Shown here one piece after another: positions 1 to 7,235 of a DNA stretch of 7,403 bases (positions within the stretch are counted from its first letter, which is position 1; every line of letters begins with the position of its first letter). This DNA comes from Acidobacteriota bacterium. Lineage in GTDB: Bacteria > Acidobacteriota > Terriglobia > Terriglobales > Acidobacteriaceae. The stretch spans positions 1 through 7,403 of the forward strand of contig JAJYBT010000107.1 of NCBI GenBank assembly GCA_021778875.1. Reading direction: 5' to 3'. The notes beneath the pieces were generated by a model, which did no database searches, had not been told where the DNA came from, and was given only the letters and a program-made list of their open reading frames with translations. The position numbers and the translations under genes are program-made.

Positions 1-1
1 C

Positions 2-1735
<1,734 letters not shown>

Positions 1736-1746
1736 GTCAACCTGAG

Positions 1747-1794
1747 GTGCTAGCACAGAACGCGGACCGTGAGGTCCGCGTTCTGTGCTAGCAC
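1747..1794. terminator. Perfect 22-bp hairpin between convergent genes, probable bidirectional terminator
   Basis: Arms 1747-1768 and 1773-1794 are exact reverse complements, with a four-base loop GTGA (a GNRA-type tetraloop on the + transcript). A G-T wobble at 1746/1795 can extend it. The hairpin starts 11 bp after the oxidoreductase stop and ends 10 bp from the stop of the opposing gene, the usual place for a shared terminator. There is no clean T-tract on either side (GTTCGCTTCTT follows on the + side), so it is not a textbook intrinsic terminator. The ends of the arms are themselves the 10-bp palindrome GTGCTAGCAC. It could instead be a dispersed intergenic repeat or an mRNA 3'-end stabiliser. 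Confidence 0.7.
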
Positions 1795-1804
1795 TGTTCG
1801 CTTC

Positions 1805-2326
1805 TTACCGGCTGAAGTGGATGTACTTGCGGCCCTCGTAGAGGCGGAAGCCGCCGGATGGGTCGGCCAGCACTTGCAACGGCATGGGGCGCTTGATGGC
1901 TGCATCTGTCGAGGAGCTGACGGTGAGCACATCGTGCGCGCCGACGTCGGTGACGACGAACTTGTCACCGGGGATGAAGCCTACGCCGTAGACGCCCGCG
2001 GACAGGCTCTTGCCGCCGATCTTGATGGGCACTTCGGTGATGAAGTAGGCCTGGTACTTCGCCGAAACGTCGCTGGAGTAGCCGCTGGTATCGACCATGG
2101 TGGCCAGCAGATAATATCCGTCGGCGAACTTTACTCCGCCGGAGTTGCGCAGTTGGGTGCTGGCCGACTGGGCCTTGTAATAGACCGCGGCAGGCAGCAA
2201 CTTCTGTGCATCCGCCGCCTTGAGCACGGTGCCTCCGCCCTGCGCCATCGTCCGTGCCGGAGACGCCATCATGGCCAGGGCCAGCGCCCCGGCTCCTGCC
2301 AGTTTACCTATCGCCTGTAAACGCAT
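1805..2326 (-). CDS. Small exported protein of unknown function
   Basis: The product has 173 residues. I chose the ATG at 2326 because GGAGG (complement of 2335-2339) lies 8 nt before it; an in-frame ATG five codons upstream (2341) overlaps that ribosome site and is unlikely to be used. Residues 1-28 form a Sec signal peptide: R2 and K8, an Ala/Leu-rich core at about 9-22, and a possible cut after A28 (TMA/Q). The mature part of about 145 residues has no cysteine, no further membrane segment and no catalytic motif I recognise. Its alternating hydrophobic pattern, with the segments GYYLLATMVD (70-79) and GVYGVGFIPGDKFVVTDVG (111-129), suggests a beta-rich fold. Similar small secreted proteins occur, to my memory, in Acidobacteriota, but I cannot name a family or role. 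It is transcribed divergently from larE and convergently with nifJ. Confidence 0.85.
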   Translation of the reverse strand: MRLQAIGKLAGAGALALAMMASPARTMAQGGGTVLKAADAQKLLPAAVYYKAQSASTQLRNSGGVKFADGYYLLATMVDTSGYSSDVSAKYQAYFITEVPIKIGGKSLSAGVYGVGFIPGDKFVVTDVGAHDVLTVSSSTDAAIKRPMPLQVLADPSGGFRLYEGRKYIHFSR

Positions 2327-2361
2327 CGGGATAACCTCCATAAAATCATGACTGCGTCAGG

Positions 2362-2367
2362 AGTATA
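2362..2367 (-). promoter_or_regulatory. Possible -10 element for the secreted-protein gene
   Basis: On the minus strand this reads TATACT, one mismatch from TATAAT. It would start transcription near 2355 and give a leader of about 29 nt that contains the GGAGG ribosome site. No convincing -35 hexamer is seen at the expected distance, so the call rests on the -10 alone. Confidence 0.35.
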
Positions 2368-2426
2368 TCGCATTCCTATTGGAACTGGCCCGGGAACGCG
2401 TTCGGACCGCAGAGTTGGCAGCGGGG

Positions 2427-2432
2427 TATAAT
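2427..2432 (+). promoter_or_regulatory. Perfect TATAAT -10 element placed for a leaderless larE transcript
   Basis: TATAAT is followed by seven bases (CGCTCCC) and then the larE ATG at 2440, so transcription would begin at or next to the A of the start codon. No Shine-Dalgarno sequence fits between them. A TTGGCA at 2415-2420 is too close (6 bp) to act as -35; nothing else good is seen at 16-18 bp spacing. A very similar arrangement precedes larC. Confidence 0.6.
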
Positions 2433-2439
2433 CGCTCCC

Positions 2440-3309
2440 ATGGCGGCGATTTCGCAGACCGGGATAGAAGGCGCTGGCACGGCGGAAGCCAAGCTGCATG
2501 CCCTGGAAGAGCGGCTGCGCGCGCTGGGCAGCGTGATGGTGGCCTATTCCGGCGGCGTGGACTCGGCGTTTCTGGCGGCTACGGCGCATCGCGTGCTGGG
2601 CAGCAGGATGCTTGCGGTGCTGGCCGACTCCGCCAGCCTGGCCCGCCGCGATATGGAGCAGGCGCGCGCCTTTGCTGAAACTGTGGGCATGCCGCTGCGC
2701 GTGATCCGGACCGAAGAGCTGGACAAACCGGAGTATCAGCGCAACGACGCCAACCGCTGCTTCCACTGCAAGACGGAGCTGTTTGATGGCATGAAGGCTC
2801 TGGGCGCGGAGTTGGGCTTTGCTCAAATTGCCTACGGCATGAACGCCGACGACACGCGGGATTATCGTCCGGGGCAGCGCGCGGCGCAGGAGCATGACGT
2901 GCTGGCTCCGCTGGCCGAGGCCGGGCTGACCAAGCAGGAGATTCGCACGCTGGCCAAGGCGGCAGGCTATACGCTGTGGGACCGTCCGGCGGCGCCGTGC
3001 CTGTCCTCGCGCGTGGAGTATGGCCGCACTGTGACGCGCGAGGTGCTGGAGCAGGTGGAGCGCGCCGAGGAAAGCATGCGGCAGTTGGGCTTCCGCGAGT
3101 TTCGCGTGCGCCATCACGGTGAGCTTGCCCGCGTGGAGATTTCCCGCGACGAGTTGCCGCGCGCTGTGACGATGGAGATGCTGGACGCCATCACGGTGGA
3201 GTTGCGCAAGGCGGGCTATCAGTATGTGACGCTTGATGCGGCAGGCTTTCGCTCCGGTTCACTGAACGCGATTCTGCCCGCGGAAACTCTGAAGAGGCGC
3301 GGAGCCTAG
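2440..3309 (+). CDS. larE: LarE-type ATP-dependent sulfur transferase (nickel-pincer cofactor synthesis)
   Basis: LarE activates the carboxylates of pyridinium-3,5-biscarboxylic acid mononucleotide with ATP and turns them into thiocarboxylates, the sulfur ligands for nickel. The 289-residue protein has the PP-loop ATP motif SGGVDS at 37-42, a NRCFHCK motif (C107, C110) and PCLSSR with C187, the position equivalent to the sulfur-donating Cys176 of Lactobacillus plantarum LarE. With C107 and C110 there are three conserved-looking cysteines, as in LarE proteins that hold a [4Fe-4S] cluster rather than sacrificing their own cysteine. ATG at 2440 leaves a normal ~36-residue lead before the PP-loop. 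There is no ribosome site; TATAAT ends 7 nt upstream, so translation is probably leaderless. It is the first gene of larE-larC-larB. Related NAD synthase/ExsB-type PP-loop enzymes are a less likely alternative given the neighbours. Confidence 0.93.
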   Translation: MAAISQTGIEGAGTAEAKLHALEERLRALGSVMVAYSGGVDSAFLAATAHRVLGSRMLAVLADSASLARRDMEQARAFAETVGMPLRVIRTEELDKPEYQRNDANRCFHCKTELFDGMKALGAELGFAQIAYGMNADDTRDYRPGQRAAQEHDVLAPLAEAGLTKQEIRTLAKAAGYTLWDRPAAPCLSSRVEYGRTVTREVLEQVERAEESMRQLGFREFRVRHHGELARVEISRDELPRAVTMEMLDAITVELRKAGYQYVTLDAAGFRSGSLNAILPAETLKRRGA

Positions 3310-3318
3310 CTGGCAGTT

Positions 3319-3324
3319 TAAAAT
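3319..3324 (+). promoter_or_regulatory. TAAAAT -10-like element, probable internal leaderless promoter for larC
   Basis: The 22-bp gap between larE and larC holds an AT-rich patch (TTTAAAAT, 3317-3324) that stands out in GC-rich surroundings. TAAAAT is followed by seven bases (CACCCTC) and the GTG of larC, the same spacing as TATAAT before larE. No Shine-Dalgarno sequence is present. No clear -35 is seen inside the end of larE. Confidence 0.5.
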
Positions 3325-3331
3325 CACCCTC

Positions 3332-4654
3332 GTGCGAATTGGATATCTGGAGTGCTTTTCCGGCATCAGCGGCGACATGCTGCTGGGCGCGCTTGTGGAC
3401 GCGGGTGACTCGTTTGAGAGCCTGCAGGCGACGGCTGCGGCGCTGAACGTGGGCGCGCGGCTTGAGATGCGCAAGGTGGTTCGCGGTGGAATTACCGCAA
3501 CCAAGGTGGATGTGCTGACCGCGGATGGCCACGCGGCTGACCACTCACACACCCACGAAGAACATCATCACAACCACGAGGCACATACGCATGAGTCGCA
3601 CGCTGGCCATGCGCACCATGTGCATCCGCAGCCGGCTCAACACACGCACGAGCACGCGCATGAACATCACCGGTCGCTTTCAAATATCCTTGCCATCATT
3701 GGCGCGGCGCCGCTGGCGGATGGTGTAAAGGAACGAGCCACGCGCGCCTTTCAACTGCTGGGCGAGGCTGAGGCGGCCATCCATTCCATTCCCATTGAGA
3801 AGGTTCATTTTCACGAGGTGGGCGCAGTGGACACGATTGTCGATATTGTCTGCGCGGCGGCGGGATGCGTGGAGCTGGGTGTGAGCCGCTGGCTTGCGTC
3901 GCCGCTGAATGTGGGCAGCGGCACGGTCCATTGCGCGCACGGCATTCTCCCCGTGCCCGCGCCGGCTACGCTGGCTCTGCTTTCCGATGCGCCTGTCTAT
4001 GCCGCTGGCGAGCCGATGGAGCGCGTGACGCCGACAGGCGCGGTGATTCTGCGCATGCTGAACGTGCAGTATGCGCCGCTGCCGGCGATGCGCATTGCCG
4101 CGTCAGGCTACGGTGCGGGCGGACGCGATACGCCGGGCCAGGCAAACGTGCTGCGCATACTTGTTGGCGAGGAGGCAGCGCAGGATGTCGCCGTGGAGCC
4201 GATTGCGGTGATGGAGACGGTGATTGATGACTCCAGCCCGCAGTTGCTGGCGTACGTGAGCGAGTTGCTGCTGGAGGCGGGAGCGTGGGATGTCTATCGC
4301 GTTGCCGTGCAGATGAAAAAGGGCGGGACGGGGGTGCAGATGACCGTGCTGTGCAGGCCGGACCTTGTGCCCGCGCTGCGCGATCTGCTCTTCCGCGAGA
4401 CCACCACCATCGGGCTGCACTGGCGGCTGGAGCACAAAGAATTGCTGGCGCGCGCGTTTGCCGAGGTGCAGACGGAGTGGGGCGCAGTGCGCATCAAGAT
4501 TGCGCGCTGGCCGTCGGGCGAGGCGGCGAACGCCGCGCCAGAGTATGAGGACTGCCGCCAGATCGCGGCGCGGCATAGGGTTCCGCTGAAGCAGGTGATG
4601 CAGGAGGCGATGCGCCTGTACGCGGCCACAAAGACGAGGAAGGAGGAGCGCTGA
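3332..4654 (+). CDS. larC: LarC nickel insertion protein (pyridinium-3,5-bisthiocarboxylate nickel chelatase)
   Basis: LarC is a CTP-dependent cyclometallase that inserts nickel into the dithio-pyridinium precursor to finish the nickel-pincer nucleotide. The 440-residue product starts with the family N-terminus (YLECFSGISGDM, 5-16), has the KVHFHEVGAVDTIVD segment (157-171), and a C-terminal domain with ETVIDDSSPQ (295-304) and QMKKGGTG (327-334). A hydrophilic insert at 71-113 has 20 histidines in 43 residues and probably binds or stores nickel. In Lactobacillus plantarum the N- and C-parts are joined by a ribosomal frameshift; here they are one uninterrupted frame. GTG at 3332 is the only start that keeps the conserved N-terminus; it lacks a ribosome site and follows TAAAAT by 7 nt. 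Its TGA overlaps the larB ATG by one base, so the two are translationally coupled. Confidence 0.95.
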   Translation: MRIGYLECFSGISGDMLLGALVDAGDSFESLQATAAALNVGARLEMRKVVRGGITATKVDVLTADGHAADHSHTHEEHHHNHEAHTHESHAGHAHHVHPQPAQHTHEHAHEHHRSLSNILAIIGAAPLADGVKERATRAFQLLGEAEAAIHSIPIEKVHFHEVGAVDTIVDIVCAAAGCVELGVSRWLASPLNVGSGTVHCAHGILPVPAPATLALLSDAPVYAAGEPMERVTPTGAVILRMLNVQYAPLPAMRIAASGYGAGGRDTPGQANVLRILVGEEAAQDVAVEPIAVMETVIDDSSPQLLAYVSELLLEAGAWDVYRVAVQMKKGGTGVQMTVLCRPDLVPALRDLLFRETTTIGLHWRLEHKELLARAFAEVQTEWGAVRIKIARWPSGEAANAAPEYEDCRQIAARHRVPLKQVMQEAMRLYAATKTRKEER

Positions 4655-5400
4655 TGGATCGCATACGCATTGAGGCTCTGCTCATCGAAGTGCGCGAAGG
4701 GCGCTCGGGAGTGGACGAGGCGCTGGAACGGCTGCGCGATCTGCCGTTTGAGGACCTGGGCTTTGCCAAGGTCGATCATCATCGCTCGCTGCGCACCGGG
4801 ATGCCGGAGGTGATTTATGCCGAGGGCAAGACGCCTGCGCAAGTTGCGCACATCTTCGCCCGCATGGCGCATGCGGGCGGCAATGTGCTGGCCACGCGCG
4901 CATCACGCGAGGCGTTTGAGGCGGTGTTTGCCGTGGAGCCGCGCGCGCAGTATCACGAGACGGCGCGGGCCATTACGCTTATGCAGGCTGAGGCGGCGCC
5001 GGGCAAGGGAACGGTGAGCGTGGTCTGCGCAGGCACCAGCGACCTGCCCATTGCAGAGGAGGCAGTCATCACCGCGCGGCTGATGGGCAATGAGGTCGAA
5101 CTGATTGCCGATGTAGGCGTGGCGGGAATTCATCGGCTGCTGGCGCAGAAAACTTCACTTCAGTCGGCGCGGGTGCTGGTGGTGTGCGCGGGGATGGAGG
5201 GCGCGTTGCCGACTGTCGTTGCGGGTCTGGTGAATGCGCCGGTGATTGCGGTTCCCACAAGCGTGGGTTATGGTGCTTCGCTGGGCGGCATTGCGGCGCT
5301 GCTGGGAATGCTCAACTCCTGTTCTCCCAACGTTTCCGTTGTCAACATTGACAATGGATTCGGCGCGGCGTGCATTGCTTCGCTCATTAATCACATATGA
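4654..5400 (+). CDS. larB: LarB pyridinium-3,5-biscarboxylic acid mononucleotide synthase
   Basis: LarB starts nickel-pincer cofactor synthesis: it carboxylates the pyridinium ring of nicotinic acid adenine dinucleotide and releases AMP. The 248-residue protein has the normal family size. The C-terminal half resembles AIR carboxylase (PurE), with GTSDLPIAEEA (127-137), a glycine-rich PTSVGYGASLGG (201-212) and NSCSPNVSVVNIDNGFGAA (221-239). C223 corresponds to the active-site cysteine (Cys221 in Lactobacillus plantarum) that attaches to the substrate ring. The N-terminal ~90 residues are the LarB-specific part. AGGAGG at 4641-4646, inside the end of larC, lies 7 nt before the ATG, and the larC stop overlaps that ATG (TGATG). 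Unlike larE and larC, this gene therefore uses a classical ribosome site. It is the last gene of the cluster; the next gene is 185 bp away with its own operator. Confidence 0.95.
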   Translation: MDRIRIEALLIEVREGRSGVDEALERLRDLPFEDLGFAKVDHHRSLRTGMPEVIYAEGKTPAQVAHIFARMAHAGGNVLATRASREAFEAVFAVEPRAQYHETARAITLMQAEAAPGKGTVSVVCAGTSDLPIAEEAVITARLMGNEVELIADVGVAGIHRLLAQKTSLQSARVLVVCAGMEGALPTVVAGLVNAPVIAVPTSVGYGASLGGIAALLGMLNSCSPNVSVVNIDNGFGAACIASLINHI

Positions 5401-5420
5401 CGGCACATATGATGGCACAT
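5392..5420 (+). repeat. Short tandem repeat of a 12-mer across the larB stop codon
   Basis: CACATATGACGG (5392-5403) is followed directly by CACATATGATGG (5404-5415), one mismatch, and then a partial third copy CACAT (5416-5420). The TGA of the first copy is the larB stop. It looks like a local slippage duplication that did not alter the protein. No function is apparent. Confidence 0.7.
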
Positions 5421-5479
5421 CGGGCTGCAACTGGGAGTAGATAGAGATTACGCAATCTTCATCTGCACAAAATCAACTT

Positions 5480-5485
5480 TAGAAT
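5480..5485 (+). promoter_or_regulatory. Possible -10 element (TAGAAT) for the polyferredoxin operon
   Basis: TAGAAT differs from TATAAT by one base and lies in the AT-rich part of the gap. The best -35-like match, TTCATC at 5458-5463 with 16-bp spacing, is weak. If used, transcription would start near 5492, directly at the left edge of the palindrome at 5494-5509, so a protein bound there would block it. A start further downstream is the alternative. Confidence 0.35.
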
Positions 5486-5493
5486 CCGCTCAA

Positions 5494-5509
5494 AGTGATG
5501 GCCATCACT
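5494..5509. promoter_or_regulatory. Perfect 16-bp palindrome, probable Crp/Fnr-family operator
   Basis: AGTGATGGCCATCACT is its own reverse complement. It matches the two-fold layout of Crp/Fnr-family sites (GTGA-N6-TCAC for Crp, TGAT-N4-ATCA as in Fnr sites). It lies 77 bp before the start codon of an Fe-S electron-transfer gene, which suits oxygen- or redox-dependent control. Bound at -41.5 it would activate a start near 5543; with the TAGAAT at 5480-5485 it would repress. The regulator is not in the window. Confidence 0.55.
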
Positions 5510-5585
5510 GTTCCCGGTACGTCTGCGCGCCAATCATGCTTCATGCACGGATTGCGCCCTCAGCCTGCGTGCGTGGAGGAGATGC

Positions 5586-7223
5586 TTGGCCGGTTCCAGA
5601 CTGCCGCTGTTGCGCAGACTCTCGCAAATCTTTTTTCTGCTTGCGTTTATTGCGCTGCTGGTCTTCACTTCGCTGCGTCCCACGCCGGGCGCTACGGGCG
5701 ACATCCATCTGCGCGCGCCGGTGCGGCTGTTTTTTGAGTGGGACCCGCTGGTCGCTGTTGCCAATGCCTTTGCGACGCACGCGCTGTATCGGGGGCTGTT
5801 CTGGAGCCTGATTATCCTGGTGCCTACGCTGTTTCTGGGGCGCTTTTTCTGTGGCTGGATCTGCCCGATGGGCACGCTGCAGCACTTTGTCGGCAACATG
5901 CCTTCCGAGTCCAAGCGCGGCAAACAGCGCATTGAGTCCAACCGCTACAAGCGCTGGCAAACGATCAAATATGTTGTGCTGATTGCGGGGCTGGTGGCGG
6001 CGTTCTTCGGGTCCATGGCGATTGGCTGGCTTGATCCTTTCAGCCTGCTGGTTCGCTCGATTGGTCTGGCGCTGCTGCCGGCGTTCAACTTTGCGGTGCG
6101 CGCCGTGCTTGTGCCGATGGAGCACAGCCACATCGCGGTGATCAAAGCGGCCGGTGAAACGCTGCACAGTGTTCTGCAGGCCACGGTGCTTGATTTTCGC
6201 CAGACGCACTTTGCGCAGGGCCTGGTGCTGGGAGTTCTGTTCATCGTGATTCTGGCTGCCAGCCTGCGCGTTACGCGGCTGTGGTGCCGCTCGATCTGCC
6301 CGCTGGGCGCGCTGCTGGGCGTGGTCTCGCGCTGGTCGGTTCTGGGGCTGCATAAGGACGCTGATTCGTGCGACCACTGCAACCGCTGCCTGCTGAGCTG
6401 CCAGGGCGGCGACGATCCCATCGGCGGCGTGCCGTGGCGCAAGGCCGAGTGCCTGATGTGCATGAACTGCGTGGACAGTTGCCCGCATCACAGCCTTGTC
6501 TTCCGCTTCTTCCGCAAGGAGCGCGAAATCGCCTCGCCGGATCTGGGCCGGCGAAGGGCGGTGACGGGGCTCGCGGCTGGAGCTGCTGTTGTGCCGCTGA
6601 TGCGCGCCAACACAGGCATGGGCAAGAGCCGGCATGACCTGCTGCTGCGTCCGCCGGGCGCGCTGGATGAAACTGACTTTCTTGCGCGCTGCATCCGCTG
6701 CGGCGAGTGCATGAAGGTGTGCCCCAACAACTCGCTGCATCCAACGCTGCAAGAGGCGGGCCTGGAAGGGCTATGGACGCCTACGCTTGTGCCGCGCATC
6801 GGCTACTGCGAGCCGAGTTGCGTGCTCTGCTCCGAGGTCTGCCCTACGGGCGCTATCTGGCAGATCACGCCGCAGGAAAAGGGCTGGGTGGTCGGCGTGG
6901 GTTCGCAGAACAAGCCAGTGCGGCTGGGCACAGCGTTCTACGACCGCGGGCGCTGCTTGCCGTGGGCTGAAGCTATTGACTGCATTGTGTGCGAGGAGTG
7001 GTGCCCGGTGTCGCCTAAGGCCATTTACGTGGAAGAGGCGCAGGTGGTGGATTCGGCGGGCAACACCAAAACGCTGAAGCAGCCGCGCGTGGACCCCAGC
7101 CGCTGTGTGGGTTGCGGCGCATGCGAGTATGCATGCCCACTGCAGGAGCGGCCCGCCGTCTACGTGACCAGCATCGGCGAGAGCCGCTCGCCCAGCAGCC
7201 AGATTCTGCTCAACAGGAAGTAA
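5586..7223 (+). CDS. Membrane polyferredoxin, NapH-like plus NapG/MauM-like fusion with six [4Fe-4S] motifs
   Basis: This 545-residue protein probably carries electrons through or along the membrane. The N-terminal half is NapH-like: about five hydrophobic segments (11-29, 68-88, 127-147, 152-173, 211-228), the two membrane motifs CGWICP (89-94) and CRSICP (234-239), and two ferredoxin motifs (C262/265/268/272 and C289/292/295/299). GRRRAVTGLAAGAAVVPLM (321-339) then resembles a twin-arginine signal, as at the start of free NapG. The C-terminal half holds four more clusters: C369/372/375/379, C408/412/415/419, C457/466/469/473 and C507/510/513/517. I chose TTG at 5586: GGAGG (5575-5579) is 6 nt upstream, no in-frame ATG or GTG precedes it, and it leads into the first membrane segment. 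The ATG at 5582 is in another frame. No nap genes are nearby, so the partner is unknown; the next gene follows after 12 nt. Confidence 0.9.
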   Translation: MAGSRLPLLRRLSQIFFLLAFIALLVFTSLRPTPGATGDIHLRAPVRLFFEWDPLVAVANAFATHALYRGLFWSLIILVPTLFLGRFFCGWICPMGTLQHFVGNMPSESKRGKQRIESNRYKRWQTIKYVVLIAGLVAAFFGSMAIGWLDPFSLLVRSIGLALLPAFNFAVRAVLVPMEHSHIAVIKAAGETLHSVLQATVLDFRQTHFAQGLVLGVLFIVILAASLRVTRLWCRSICPLGALLGVVSRWSVLGLHKDADSCDHCNRCLLSCQGGDDPIGGVPWRKAECLMCMNCVDSCPHHSLVFRFFRKEREIASPDLGRRRAVTGLAAGAAVVPLMRANTGMGKSRHDLLLRPPGALDETDFLARCIRCGECMKVCPNNSLHPTLQEAGLEGLWTPTLVPRIGYCEPSCVLCSEVCPTGAIWQITPQEKGWVVGVGSQNKPVRLGTAFYDRGRCLPWAEAIDCIVCEEWCPVSPKAIYVEEAQVVDSAGNTKTLKQPRVDPSRCVGCGACEYACPLQERPAVYVTSIGESRSPSSQILLNRK

Positions 7224-7235
7224 GAGAGGCATTGC

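Larger units (their letters stand above)
5401..5585. other. Intergenic region between larB and the polyferredoxin gene
   Basis: This 185-bp gap is the longest on the + strand side of the cluster and is more AT-rich in its middle (5440-5495). It holds the tail of the tandem repeat, a weak inverted repeat AGATT/AATCT (5445-5449/5454-5458), a TAGAAT -10-like hexamer, a perfect 16-bp palindrome and the ribosome site of the next gene. I see no convincing intrinsic terminator after larB and no gene in it. Confidence 0.6.

Noticed and set aside
2415..2432. TTGGCA plus TATAAT as a full sigma-70 promoter before larE
   Set aside because: The spacer is only 6 bp instead of about 17, so TTGGCA cannot be the -35 partner; only the -10 is kept.
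2308..3117. A 269-codon frame antisense to larE
   Set aside because: It covers the whole LarE core in shadow, has no recognisable protein character and would overlap the start of the secreted-protein gene.
3542..3670. The CAC/CAT-rich tract in larC as a microsatellite or CRISPR-like repeat
   Set aside because: There is no regular unit or spacing; the pattern comes from many histidine codons in the metal-binding insert.
4160..4220. A programmed frameshift in larC as in Lactobacillus plantarum
   Set aside because: The frame runs unbroken from the N-terminal to the C-terminal domain, so no frameshift is needed.
5445..5458. Inverted repeat AGATT-N4-AATCT as a second operator
   Set aside because: Only 5 bp per arm in an AT-rich stretch; expected by chance and matches no site I know.
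5495..5737. A small gene reading through the operator into the polyferredoxin start
   Set aside because: It begins inside the palindrome, lacks a ribosome site and overlaps the membrane-segment coding of the true gene.
5541..6752. A 403-codon open frame antisense to the polyferredoxin gene
   Set aside because: Same cause: low-complexity Arg/Gln/His-rich translation opposite a gene with six intact cysteine motifs.
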